Part shown: one piece after another, positions 29,906-40,224 of the stretch
Position numbering within the stretch: the first letter of the stretch is position 1
How the letters are laid out: each line of letters starts with the position of its first letter
Source of the DNA: Planctomycetota bacterium
GTDB lineage: Bacteria; Planctomycetota; Planctomycetia; Planctomycetales; Planctomycetaceae
Assembly: GCA_027618475.1 (NCBI GenBank)
Contig: JAQCEJ010000012.1
Location: forward strand, 17,377 to 81,376
DNA length: 64,000 nt
Direction of reading: 5' to 3'
Notes under the pieces: model-generated
Told to the model about the DNA's origin: nothing
What the model saw: only the letters and a program-made list of their open reading frames with translations
Databases searched by the model: none
Position numbers and translations under genes: made by a program

Positions 29906-30585
29906 GGCGGCATCCTTCATTGATTACGAGACATGATCTGTAAAATTCGCTTATGGCGATGTGGGTTCACGCAGCAGGCAACAACACCGTTCCGTATTTT
30001 ATCGATGTCGAGCATCGAGGGATATGGTGTGAGCAAAATGAATAGCCTTGCTTTTTCTGAGATTCTTCTAATTGTATTTAAGAATATAGTCGTCGTCATT
30101 TCATGGTCTGTTGAAACCGTTGACGAACCGAGTAAATGTGGCGTAAGTCTATGATGTAAATAATTTTAATTCAATTCAATCGACAATACAAAACGACAAG
30201 AATTCGTTGATAACCTGTCACCGAAAGATGATGCCCATTGGTCAATTGGTTCATCCCGGTGTGAATTAGGGCGGGTTGTTGATAACCCACGTTGTGGATC
30301 AACCGTTATTGACAAATTCTCAACAAGTTCTGCACGATCGATGTCGACAACCGGGATACTCTAAACGAAGGTGAATCGATAGCACTCACACGTATTGATG
30401 GGTTAAACAGGTGCCACATTGGTTCTCAGCATCAACATTTGGTCGCACTGTTTGTCTCGATGAATTGACCTGATGTCTCCCCCTCAGAATAATGGAGTTT
30501 CTGTCTCAATGGGGAATTCAGTCGAATAACTTAATAAACCCGTATTTTAGATCGAACGGATGTGAATTGAAATGGAAGAAGCAAA
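29906..30585. other. Large AT-rich divergent intergenic region, candidate oriC
   Basis: This 680-bp region lies between divergent dnaN (-) and trpB (+). It holds four DnaA-box-like 9-mers: TGTTGATAA at 30277-30285 and TGTGGATCA at 30293-30301 (each one mismatch from TGTGGATAA), CGTTGATAA at 30205-30213 and TTATTGACA at 30306-30314 (two mismatches). A dyad GTTGAT-N14-ATCAAC spans 30278-30303. An AT-rich segment at 30150-30200 could be an unwinding element. The region must also carry the promoters of both flanking operons. No ORF of coding character is seen. Confidence 0.4.
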
Positions 30586-31797
30586 ATGACCACCACACAT
30601 GCAACGGCATCCGTTCCCGATGCAGAAGGGCGTTTCGGCGAATTCGGCAGGCGATTTGTGCCCGAGACCCTGATGCAGGCTCTCGAAGAACTCACCCGCG
30701 AATATCAGCTTGCGAAAAACGATATACTGTTTCAGACCGAACTCGCCGGCTATCTGCGACATTTTGTAGGACGACCGAGTCCGCTGTACTTCGCCGAGCG
30801 TCTCACCGAAAAAGCGGGAGGAGCCCGGATTTATCTCAAACGAGAAGATCTGAATCATACCGGCGCCCACAAAATCAACAATACGATCGGGCAAGCGCTG
30901 TTGACGATGCGGATGGGAAAAAAGCGAGTGATCGCAGAAACCGGTGCGGGTCAGCATGGCGTAGCGACAGCAACAGCATGTGCCCGCTTCGGTCTCGATT
31001 GCATCGTCTACATGGGGGAGGAAGACATTCGGCGGCAAAAGATGAATGTCTTCAATATGAAGATGATGGGAGCCGAAGTCCGACCGGTTACGACCGGCTC
31101 TCGAACGCTTCGCGACGCCATAAACGAGGCGATGCGCGACTGGATGGGTTCGGTGGCGACGACGCATTACATCATCGGGTCGGTGGTCGGTCCCCATCCG
31201 TTTCCCATGATCGTTCGCGATTTTCAATCGGTCATCGGTCGGGAAACGCGGCAGCAATGTCTCGACGAATTCGGTCGTCTCCCCGACGAAGTGATCGCCT
31301 GTGTCGGTGGGGGATCGAATTCCGCAGGGATGTTTTATCCATTTATCGAAGACGAGTCGGTGAAGTTAACGGGAGTCGAACCGGGAGGCCGCAGCTCGAA
31401 GCCGGGCGATCATGCCAGTACATTGACGTTCGGCCAAAAGGGAGTTCTTCACGGCAGTTACAGTTATGTCCTGCAGGATGCGGATGGGCAGACACTCGAT
31501 GTGCATTCGATTTCCGCCGGACTTGATTATCCGGGCGTTGGCCCCGAGCACAGCTATTGGAAAGATTCCGGCCGGGTCGAATACGTGGCGATTGACGACA
31601 ATCAGGCTCTTGAAACCTTCCAGTTGACCGCGAAGCTGGAAGGAATTCTTCCCGCCCTCGAGAGTTCTCATGCCGTCGCTCGGGCATTACAGACGGCCGG
31701 GTCGCGTTCACCGAACGATATCGTAGTAATTTGCCTCTCCGGCCGCGGAGATAAAGACGTACAAGAAGTCGCCCGGCTATTGGGCAAAGAAATATAA
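30586..31797 (+). CDS. trpB: Tryptophan synthase beta chain
   Basis: The PLP-dependent beta subunit condenses indole with serine to make tryptophan. The PLP lysine is in the motif GAHKINNT, the E-T-G-A-G-Q-H-G motif follows ([11 protein letters not shown]), and the phosphate-binding glycine loop is [12 protein letters not shown]. The C-terminal serine in CLSGRGDKD is also typical. Length 403 residues is normal for the TrpB1 class that pairs with TrpA. The ATG at 30586 has GGAAG upstream. trpA follows 64 bp downstream in the same operon. Confidence 0.97.
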   Translation: MTTTHATASVPDAEGRFGEFGRRFVPETLMQALEELTREYQLAKNDILFQTELAGYLRHFVGRPSPLYFAERLTEKAGGARIYLKREDLNHTGAHKINNTIGQALLTMRMGKKRVIAETGAGQHGVATATACARFGLDCIVYMGEEDIRRQKMNVFNMKMMGAEVRPVTTGSRTLRDAINEAMRDWMGSVATTHYIIGSVVGPHPFPMIVRDFQSVIGRETRQQCLDEFGRLPDEVIACVGGGSNSAGMFYPFIEDESVKLTGVEPGGRSSKPGDHASTLTFGQKGVLHGSYSYVLQDADGQTLDVHSISAGLDYPGVGPEHSYWKDSGRVEYVAIDDNQALETFQLTAKLEGILPALESSHAVARALQTAGSRSPNDIVVICLSGRGDKDVQEVARLLGKEI

Positions 31798-31861
31798 CAG
31801 TCTGATTGTATTTTCGATTGTCGCGACGCAACCACCGAGCGCGATTTCAAAAGGATATTCC

Positions 31862-32680
31862 GTGAACCCCTCGCCGATTGCTCAGAGATTTGATCAGCTC
31901 AAGGCCTCCGGTAAGATGGCATTTATGCCGTTCTTGACGGCAGGTGATCCCGACCTCGAGATGACGAAAGAATTGCTCGTCGATTGGGGTCGTCGTGGTG
32001 TCGACCTGGTCGAGATCGGTTTTCCGTACAGCGATCCCATCGCCGACGGAGCCGTCATCCAGGCGTCGTATACGCGGGCGCTGGCGAAAAAAATTACGAT
32101 CGATCAGATCTTTACGGCATTAGGCGAGTTATCGGGTGAAAACATTCCACCGCTAGTCGGTATGGTGTCGTACTCACTGATTTTCCGATATGGTACGGAT
32201 CATTTCATCACCGGGGCTAAAAATGCCGGAATTTCAGGGCTCATCGTCCCCGATTTTCCCGGAGATGAAGCAGGTGCCTTTGCCAAGCAGGTTCAAAATG
32301 CCGGGATCGATTCCATCCAGCTCGTCGCACCCACGACGCCGGCGGGACGTGTGCAGAAAATCCTGCAAAGTGCCAGTGGGTTCTTGTACTGTATTTCGGT
32401 CGCAGGGACGACGGGGGTCCGGCAGGAGTTACCCGAAGAACTCTCCCAACAACTGGAACAGCTGCAGTCGCAAACCGCATTACCACTCGCCGTCGGTTTC
32501 GGCATCAGCCGTTCTGAGCAAGCAGCCGTTCTTCGCGGCAAGGCTCAGGGTGTGATCGTCGGATCGGCGATCGTCAGGCAGTTGGAATGTCTCGATGAAG
32601 ACCCGACCCGCCGCGCAGCCGTGGTTGCCGAGTTGGGCCGTTTCGTCGACGAAATGGTTCAAGCGACACATCAGTCATGA
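31862..32680 (+). CDS. trpA: Tryptophan synthase alpha chain
   Basis: The alpha subunit cleaves indole-3-glycerol phosphate to indole and passes it to TrpB. It is a TIM barrel of 272 residues with the catalytic Glu in LVEIGFPYSDP and the Asp in the next turn DPIADG. The conserved MVSYSLIFRYG and phosphate-binding GFGISRSEQ are present. The start is GTG with AAGGA upstream. No other trp genes are in the window. Confidence 0.96.
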   Translation: MNPSPIAQRFDQLKASGKMAFMPFLTAGDPDLEMTKELLVDWGRRGVDLVEIGFPYSDPIADGAVIQASYTRALAKKITIDQIFTALGELSGENIPPLVGMVSYSLIFRYGTDHFITGAKNAGISGLIVPDFPGDEAGAFAKQVQNAGIDSIQLVAPTTPAGRVQKILQSASGFLYCISVAGTTGVRQELPEELSQQLEQLQSQTALPLAVGFGISRSEQAAVLRGKAQGVIVGSAIVRQLECLDEDPTRRAAVVAELGRFVDEMVQATHQS

Positions 32681-32760
32681 AAGTGGCGACATAGCAGCAG
32701 AGCGCTTGCAAATGCCGCACCGATTCACGATACTTGCCCGCTCGGCGGGAACCTCCATTC

Positions 32761-32794
32761 CGGTTCATGTGTCAAACTGTTGTCACATGAACCG
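32761..32794. repeat. Perfect 11-bp inverted repeat between trpA and tRNA-Lys
   Basis: CGGTTCATGTG (32761-32771) and CACATGAACCG (32784-32794) form a perfect stem around a 12-base loop that can pair further (CAA/TTG). It lies 80 bp after trpA and could end its transcript, but lacks a U-tract; an operator is an alternative. Confidence 0.6.
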
Positions 32795-32836
32795 AATCAG
32801 CACCCCCCGCGAGCGTCCGCGAAGATATCCAAGCAC

Positions 32837-34227
<1,391 letters not shown>

Positions 34228-34284
34228 GTGAATACCTTTCGTTCGTATGCCAGTTCGTTCTTAATTGGATCTGATATTGCGAGA

Positions 34285-34509
34285 TTATGCAAGGGGGGAA
34301 TCGTCATCCTTATAAACAGTCGCCACGGTATGGCCATCGAAGTGGCAGACTTCAAACGTCACCGGTCCCACGAGGTCGGGATTGTCGGGCAGGTCGATAT
34401 CTCGCAGATATGCCCCCGAATTGTGGTCGCCGAATAATATGTAAACGGGGGTGCCTTTGACGTCGATACGAGCAATTTTGCCAGTTTCTTTTTGATCGAA
34501 TGGAAACAT
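34285..34509 (-). CDS. Small hypothetical protein of the integrated element
   Basis: This is a 74-residue protein with no recognised family. It reads like a real protein (ARIDVKGTPVYILFGDHNSG, acidic overall, D-rich end). AAAGGT lies upstream of the ATG at 34509. It lies 57 bp upstream of the integrase on the same strand, so it may be cargo or a regulator of the element. Confidence 0.5.
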   Translation of the reverse strand: MFPFDQKETGKIARIDVKGTPVYILFGDHNSGAYLRDIDLPDNPDLVGPVTFEVCHFDGHTVATVYKDDDSPLA

Positions 34510-34630
34510 TGTTGTACACTACCTTTCTACCGGAAAAATGTCGTCATATTGGTCGGCAATCGGATGCTCGGAAACCGTTGTGCTTGGAAGTGGTGACACT
34601 GGTGACGGTGACAGATTCACCTCTTTCGAG

Positions 34631-35958
34631 CACAACTGTCCGGTTAACGATTCCGGAAATGGTTCCAAGGTCTTGTAAAATGGTTGTTTGGATCAAATGA
34701 TAAGCGCGCACGACTTGAACTGGATTTGTCAAAATCGACTTCTGCGACGGTGTTCCCAGCAGTGGAGGATGACAGATGTATTCGGGTCAGTTGGTCTTCG
34801 CGCAGTTGATGGAGTTCTTGCCCCGGCACGAATTCAATGCGTGCGTGCGCCGTTATGGCGGGAATCGTCGGCTGCGAAATTTTTCGTGTCGCGATCAATT
34901 CTTGACGATGGCGTTCGCACAGTTGACGTTTCGCGAAAGCCTGCGCGACATCGAGACGTGCTTGCGAGCGCTGGAACCGAAATTGTATCACGCGGGATTT
35001 CGCGGGAGGATCTCGCGGAGCACATTGGCCGACGCCAATCGCTCGCGCGACTGGCGCATGTTCGCCGACTTCGCTCAAGTCTTGATTGGGCAGGCCCGCA
35101 GACTGTATGCGGGAGATCCGCTGGCGACGGCGCTCGACGAAACCGTCTACGCGCTCGATTCGACGACGATCGACTTGTGCCTGTCGTTGTTCCCATGGGC
35201 GAAATTTCGCCGCCGAAAAGGGGCGGTCAAGCTGCACACGCTCTTGGATCTCCGCGGCTGCATTCCGACATTCATCCATATTTCTCACGGAAAAACGCAC
35301 GACGTGGCGGCGCTCGATTATCTGCCGCTCGAACCGGGCGAGTTTTACGTCATGGATCGCGGCTATGTCGACTTTGCCCGACTGCGTCGATTCACGTTGC
35401 ACTCGGCGTTCTTCGTCACCCGCGCGAAACGGAACCTCGATTTCACCCGCCGCGCTCATCGGCCGGTCGACAAGACGACCGGCTTGCGCAGCGACCAGAC
35501 CATCATGCTCGCGGGACCGAAGTCGTTGCGTTTGTACCCCGAGGCACTGCGCCGCATCGCGTACTTCGACGCCGAGAACGATCGTCGGTTCGTATTTCTC
35601 ACAAACAACTTCACCCTGCCGGCGTTGACCATCGCCGAGTTGTACAAGAGCCGCTGGGGCGTCGAGTTGTTCTTCAAGTGGATCAAGCAGCATTTGCGAA
35701 TCAAGTCCTTCTTCGGCACGAGTCCGAACGCCGTCAAGACGCAAGTATGGATCGCGATCAGCGTTTATGTCTTGGTGGCGATCGTCAAACGAGAACTCCG
35801 CATCGAACGGAGCCTCTCCGAAATCTTGCAAATTCTCAGCCTCACGCTTTTTGAAAAAACGCCTATTTTTCAGACCTTTACGAGAATAAATGTACCACTT
35901 TCAGATGACACTCCTTCTAACCAATTGACGCTGTTCGACTTATAGCCGGACAGTTGTG
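34631..35958 (+). mobile_element. IS4-family insertion sequence, complete
   Basis: A 1328-bp element is bounded by perfect 13-bp inverted repeats CACAACTGTCCGG (34631-34643) and its complement (35946-35958). It holds one intact transposase gene. The flanking bases (TTCGAG on the left, ATAAAG on the right) are not a direct repeat, so no target duplication is seen. Just outside the ends, CTCTTT and AAAGAG form a further inverted match of unclear meaning. Confidence 0.85.
34776..35945 (+). CDS. IS4-family transposase (DDE)
   Basis: This 389-residue transposase has an N-terminal DNA-binding region like those fused to IS4 transposases (LPRHEFNACVRRYGG, FAQLTFRESLRDIE) and a DDE catalytic domain. 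The first Asp is in ALDSTTIDL, the second in FYVMDRGYVDF, and the Glu lies in YKSRWGVELFFKWIK, which matches the IS4 signature Y-(2)-R-(3)-E-(6)-K. No frameshift or stop interrupts it, so the element may still be active. GGAGG lies seven bases before the ATG. Confidence 0.92.
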   Translation: MYSGQLVFAQLMEFLPRHEFNACVRRYGGNRRLRNFSCRDQFLTMAFAQLTFRESLRDIETCLRALEPKLYHAGFRGRISRSTLADANRSRDWRMFADFAQVLIGQARRLYAGDPLATALDETVYALDSTTIDLCLSLFPWAKFRRRKGAVKLHTLLDLRGCIPTFIHISHGKTHDVAALDYLPLEPGEFYVMDRGYVDFARLRRFTLHSAFFVTRAKRNLDFTRRAHRPVDKTTGLRSDQTIMLAGPKSLRLYPEALRRIAYFDAENDRRFVFLTNNFTLPALTIAELYKSRWGVELFFKWIKQHLRIKSFFGTSPNAVKTQVWIAISVYVLVAIVKRELRIERSLSEILQILSLTLFEKTPIFQTFTRINVPLSDDTPSNQLTLFDL

Positions 35959-36152
35959 ATAAAGAGTTATGGATTTCCAGGAGTCCCCTCGGTCTATTTT
36001 CGCCAATACGGCGAGTTTTCCGATCGAATTGATTGCACGATTTGCGCAGGGTTTACGGAATATTCTTATGAATGCTGTAATCCACGTCGATGATATAGAT
36101 GATAGAATTGTTTTTATTGTGACAATCTCGCTGGGGGGCGAGGCATTGTTTC

Positions 36153-36923
36153 GTGATTCGTGGCATCTACCTCTCAGCACAAGGCGCGGACGTTCAGACT
36201 CGCCGTCTCGATGTCGTCGCCAATAATCTCGCCAACGCTTCGACCACGGGGTTTAAGCGTGATCTGGCTCTGATACAGTCGCATCCTCCGCTCGCGAAAA
36301 TCAACGGTAAGCATTCTGATCCCGACGCGGTCAAAAACGCGATCGGGGGAACCACCCTTGCCGGTATCGCAACCGATCATCGTGACGGTTCTCTCACCGA
36401 TACCGGAAACTCGCTCGATCTGGCCTTACGCGGACCGGGCTTTTTTCGCGTGTCGAACGGCTCACAGCAGTTTCTGACCCGCGCCGGCAATTTTTCAATG
36501 ACGGCTCAAGGCGATGTGGTAACGCAAAGTCATGGATTGAATCTGCAGACCAGTTCGGGGAATTCGCTCAACATTCCCGCGAACATCGGCAAGATCGTCG
36601 TCGACGAAGAGGGACGCGTTACCGGATTGACACAGGGGACGCTCGACCCGATTCCGCTTGGCAAGCTCGACGTGGTTCGTCCGGTCTCGTTCGAAAACCT
36701 GCAGAAACATGGTGAAGGATTGTATTTAGACGACGGTTCCGCCGAATCGGCGGGAAACGCGGTTTCGGTTCAGCAAGGATTTCTCGAAGCGTCGGGAACG
36801 CGCCCGATGCTCGAAATGATTGAAATGATCGAAACGTCGCGCGTGCTGGAAATGAACGTGAATTCCATCAAGCTGCAAGACGAATCACTGGGACGGCTGT
36901 TACAGGCGATGCCCAACCGTTGA
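36153..36923 (+). CDS. flgF: Flagellar basal-body rod protein FlgF
   Basis: This is a structural protein of the flagellar proximal rod, exported by the flagellar type III system. The N-terminal rod motif is RRLDVVANNLANASTTGFKR and the C-terminal one is the helix ending NSIKLQDESLGRLLQAM, as in the FlgF/FlgG family. The middle shows DLALRGPGFFRV, typical of rod and hook proteins. The start is GTG with GAGG somewhat upstream. It opens a cluster of nine flagellar genes on this strand, about 190 bp after the insertion sequence. Confidence 0.92.
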   Translation: MIRGIYLSAQGADVQTRRLDVVANNLANASTTGFKRDLALIQSHPPLAKINGKHSDPDAVKNAIGGTTLAGIATDHRDGSLTDTGNSLDLALRGPGFFRVSNGSQQFLTRAGNFSMTAQGDVVTQSHGLNLQTSSGNSLNIPANIGKIVVDEEGRVTGLTQGTLDPIPLGKLDVVRPVSFENLQKHGEGLYLDDGSAESAGNAVSVQQGFLEASGTRPMLEMIEMIETSRVLEMNVNSIKLQDESLGRLLQAMPNR

Positions 36924-36982
36924 GCACATGATCGACATATCTAAATTCGACGCAAACACGAATTACGAAAACGAGTACGACC

Positions 36983-37771
36983 ATGCCGATCCGAGCATTA
37001 AACTCCGGCGCCACGGGAATGTCCGCCAATATGTTCAACCTCGACGTGATCGCCAACAATCTGGCGAACTCGGGGACGACGGCCTTCAAACGGTCGCGCG
37101 CCAATTTTGAGGACATGATCTATCAGCAACTCAAGCTACCGGGAACGCAGACGACGCAGGGGCAGCTCACGTCCGTCGGGCTCGGAACCCGATTGCAGAG
37201 TACGCAACTCGATTTCGTCACCGGAACACCGGTGACCACCGGCCGTCCGCTCGACCTGATGATCAATGGCGAAGGCTTTTTTGGAGTGACCGACGGAACG
37301 CAGGTTTCATACACCCGTGCCGGAAACCTGACCGTGAACGATTCGGGCAACCTGGTGATTGCGTCGGCAGACGTCGGCCGGTTGCTCGATCCGCCGATCA
37401 CCATTCCCCAGAATGCCATCAATATATCGGTCTCGGCGGATGGCGTCGTCTCTTACATGCAGCAGGGGACTCCCGATCCCATTCAGGCCGGCACCATCAA
37501 TCTGTATCGTTTCATCAATCCCCAGGGGCTGATTCAGCAAGGGGACAACATCTATTTGCAGTCGCCCGCCTCGGGACCTGCTCAACTTTCCAATCCGGGA
37601 CAGGATGGCGCCGGCATCATCACTCAAGGGTTTCTCGAATCTTCGAACGTCGAACCTGTCCGAGAACTGGTCGAACTCATCAAGACGCAACGCAACTTTG
37701 AATTGAACAGTCAAACGGTGCAAGCCGCCGATCAGGCCCTACAACTGATCGCTAACCTGAGACGCTTCTAA
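36983..37771 (+). CDS. flgG: Flagellar distal rod protein FlgG
   Basis: This 262-residue distal rod protein has the N-terminal signature LDVIANNLANSGTTAFKRSR and the FlgG-specific EDMIYQQLKLPG. The central MINGEGFFGVTDGTQ and the C-terminal EPVRELVELIKTQRNFELNS with a final helix ending ANLRRF are as in known FlgG. It follows flgF with a 59-bp gap and resembles it over both ends. It sets the length and torsion of the distal rod. Confidence 0.95.
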   Translation: MPIRALNSGATGMSANMFNLDVIANNLANSGTTAFKRSRANFEDMIYQQLKLPGTQTTQGQLTSVGLGTRLQSTQLDFVTGTPVTTGRPLDLMINGEGFFGVTDGTQVSYTRAGNLTVNDSGNLVIASADVGRLLDPPITIPQNAINISVSADGVVSYMQQGTPDPIQAGTINLYRFINPQGLIQQGDNIYLQSPASGPAQLSNPGQDGAGIITQGFLESSNVEPVRELVELIKTQRNFELNSQTVQAADQALQLIANLRRF

Positions 37772-37890
37772 ACGATGACCGTCCATCGCCAACGGGGAAA
37801 TAACTCGAAATACAAAACCGCATCATCGCTAACAATCACAACCAAGACCGGGGATATCCCTGACCAACGAGTATTGAAACAAAAAACGTC

Positions 37891-39282
37891 ATGATCCAAC
37901 GTCAACTGGCCATTGTCATCTTTTGCAGTCTGCTCTGCTGCGCGGGAACTTCTGCGCCGGCAAAGGACCGCATTGTGACTTCATCGGGCGTTGCGACAAT
38001 CGATCTGGTCATCCGAATTCGTGAAGACGCGACAACGGATCGCCATCTTGTTCGGCTGGGAGACTGTGCCGACATCATTACCGACGATGGGGCTTTTCGG
38101 CAGCAACTCGAAGAATTGACGTTATTCCCTACTCCGGCCGCGGGGCGTCGTATGACGGTCGACTACGACTGGATCAGAGCCCGCCTGAGCGCTCACGGAG
38201 TCAACCTGGCACGTGTCGATTTCACCGGCAGTCCACAAGTCACGGTCGTCGGTCCTTCTGTGGAAGTCGATGAAAGTCGAGTTCAGAAACCGAAAAACGT
38301 GCGACCTGTGATTCAACAGATCAGTCACCGCGCCGCCGAACGGTCATTGACGAATCGTGATCGCGACCACGCTCACCAACTGGTCATCAAGCAAATTCGG
38401 GAAAAACTGATCGAACACGATCCTGACTGGAGCTTTGCCGAGATCGTGACGGAATTAAACGACGAGGAGATCGAACTCGTCGTCAATGCCGTACCAAAGA
38501 CCTGGAATATACACTCCGCTTCGGAGGCAGAATCGACCGAAACCGGATACAGGCAACTTTGGACCCTGTCATTTGCCGATCGAGCCGGGGTTATCAAGCA
38601 GGTCGCCGTCACGACCGACATTCTTCCACCTCATCAAATTCTGACGCTCAGACATACCGTTCCTTCAGGTCATGTGTTGCGGGCCGAAGACCTGAAATGG
38701 ACCGTGGAATCGACTCGCGGCAGCGACACTGTCAGCTGGGATGATGTGATCGGGAAGGAGACCGTTCGTTCTCTGCGCGCCTCGTCGCCGGTGACGAAAT
38801 CCGATGTCCGCCGTCCCATTCTCGTCCGCCGCAGCGACATTGTTACGGTGACGGTCGACGTTCGCGGTATTCGGGTTCGAAGAGAGTTCAAGGCCAACGG
38901 GCAGGGGGGGTGGGGGGAAACGATTCCCCTGACATCACTGGACGGCCGCCACAAAATTACTGCCCGCATCGTCGGGTTGCACGAAGCGCAGATCATTACC
39001 GAGCCACGTATTCCTTCTCAGGGGAGGGTTCTTTCAGACGAACAACGAGCCGGACGCAGTCTTCCGGCCGAATCGTTATCGGACGGAACCGGAATTCGTA
39101 TCAGTATCAACAACGAGCCGGACAGGACTTCACTGCCGTCTCCCACTTTACGCGACGTATTTGGCGGACAACCTGCCGCACCACCACCCGGTCGATGGAA
39201 ACAGAATTCGGCAAACGCAGCGGTCCCGCCTGTCGGAGGCCGTCAATCTTCCGTAGACGACGAACATGATGTCGGACCGTGA
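37891..39282 (+). CDS. flgA: Flagellar P-ring assembly chaperone FlgA (long form)
   Basis: This protein starts with a signal peptide (ICSLLCCAGTSA-like hydrophobic core after MIQRQLAIV). The C-terminal half has the SAF-type domain of FlgA (TVPSGHVLRAEDLKWTVE, then SSPVTKSDVRRP, then a VRGIRVRREFKA strand). FlgA in enterobacteria has about 220 residues; this one has 463, with an extra N-terminal domain of about 230 residues and a Pro/Ser-rich tail of about 80 after the SAF region. It helps FlgI form the P ring. It ends at 39282, where TGA-A-ATG joins flgH. Confidence 0.85.
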   Translation: MIQRQLAIVIFCSLLCCAGTSAPAKDRIVTSSGVATIDLVIRIREDATTDRHLVRLGDCADIITDDGAFRQQLEELTLFPTPAAGRRMTVDYDWIRARLSAHGVNLARVDFTGSPQVTVVGPSVEVDESRVQKPKNVRPVIQQISHRAAERSLTNRDRDHAHQLVIKQIREKLIEHDPDWSFAEIVTELNDEEIELVVNAVPKTWNIHSASEAESTETGYRQLWTLSFADRAGVIKQVAVTTDILPPHQILTLRHTVPSGHVLRAEDLKWTVESTRGSDTVSWDDVIGKETVRSLRASSPVTKSDVRRPILVRRSDIVTVTVDVRGIRVRREFKANGQGGWGETIPLTSLDGRHKITARIVGLHEAQIITEPRIPSQGRVLSDEQRAGRSLPAESLSDGTGIRISINNEPDRTSLPSPTLRDVFGGQPAAPPPGRWKQNSANAAVPPVGGRQSSVDDEHDVGP

Positions 39283-39283
39283 A

Positions 39284-40204
39284 ATGAACTTTCAAACAAC
39301 ATCCATGATACGAACCGGCTTGAATTGTCTGGCCGTGCTCGGCGTTTCTTTGTTCGCGACGAGCATGAGTCTGGGACAGGAATCGCCGACACGGCGGTCA
39401 CCTCAGGCTCAATTCTCGGCTGCTGCCGGTGCGCAAACGCGCGTCGTTTCTCCAGTTTCCGCCGAGTTGGTGGCGGCAGATACCGAAGCGGAACCGGCAT
39501 CAACAGCGGGAAAAACGTCGTCGACGAGGCGATTTGCAACGCCTGTAGCAAAGTCTCGCTTGAATTCCAAAGCCAATACGCAGTTCGACAATACCGAATC
39601 GTCCCTCTCGATTCAGTACGATTCGATTTCGATCAAACGCCCGACGAAGTCGCGGCATATGCGAGATTATTCGTGGATCTACATCGATCAACCGCAACCG
39701 CGTGAGGTCAAAGAACATGACATCATCACAATTATCGTCGACGAAAAAAGCGAAGTGACACAAAATGCCCGATATACGCGGCAGCGTATGGGACAGCTTA
39801 AAGCCGAACTCAAGGAGTTCGTGCGACTGGATGACCAAATGAATCTGGCAACGGCAGCCGCCAATCAGCCGACAATCGACGGCACGCTGCAATCGCGGCT
39901 TCAGAGTGCGGGTGATACGATCAATACCGAAGGGATTCGTTACCGCATCGCGGCGACCGTAGTCGACGTGCTGCCGAACGGACATCTTGTGCTCGAAGCA
40001 CGCAAGAGCATTCGTGCGAATTTCGACGTCTGGGAATACACGCTGACCGGAATTATCCGCAGCGAAGATGTCAATCGCGACAATACCGCACTCAGCGAAA
40101 ACATTGCCAATCTGAATATCGTCAAGAAACAGCGGGGACGCGTCTTCGATGCCACCAAACGTCCCTGGGGTATATTCCTGTGGGATATGCTGATGCCGTT
40201 CTAA
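39284..40204 (+). CDS. flgH: Flagellar L-ring protein FlgH
   Basis: This is the outer-membrane ring subunit. The core (DIITIIVDEKSEV, NGHLVLEARKSIR and SEDVNRDNTALSENIANL) is characteristic of FlgH. Enterobacterial FlgH is a lipoprotein, but no lipobox cysteine follows the hydrophobic segment here; the leader ends ATSMSLGQES, suited to signal peptidase I. About 110 residues of low-complexity linker precede the core. The ATG at 39284 lies one base after the flgA stop, suggesting coupling; an ATG six codons earlier is an alternative. Confidence 0.88.
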   Translation: MNFQTTSMIRTGLNCLAVLGVSLFATSMSLGQESPTRRSPQAQFSAAAGAQTRVVSPVSAELVAADTEAEPASTAGKTSSTRRFATPVAKSRLNSKANTQFDNTESSLSIQYDSISIKRPTKSRHMRDYSWIYIDQPQPREVKEHDIITIIVDEKSEVTQNARYTRQRMGQLKAELKEFVRLDDQMNLATAAANQPTIDGTLQSRLQSAGDTINTEGIRYRIAATVVDVLPNGHLVLEARKSIRANFDVWEYTLTGIIRSEDVNRDNTALSENIANLNIVKKQRGRVFDATKRPWGIFLWDMLMPF

Positions 40205-40224
40205 TAGCGCCGGGAAATTTCATC

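Noticed and set aside
34644..35831. 395-codon minus-strand ORF within the insertion sequence
   Set aside because: It is antisense to the transposase; the plus-strand frame carries the DDE and IS4 signature.
36030..36060. Sigma-54 promoter-like TTGCACGATTTGC before flgF
   Set aside because: The -24 GG is TG and the spacing between the -24 and -12 elements is two bases short.
35969..36226. ORF of 85 codons overlapping the flgF start
   Set aside because: Its second half is a shadow of flgF in another frame and there is no ribosome site.
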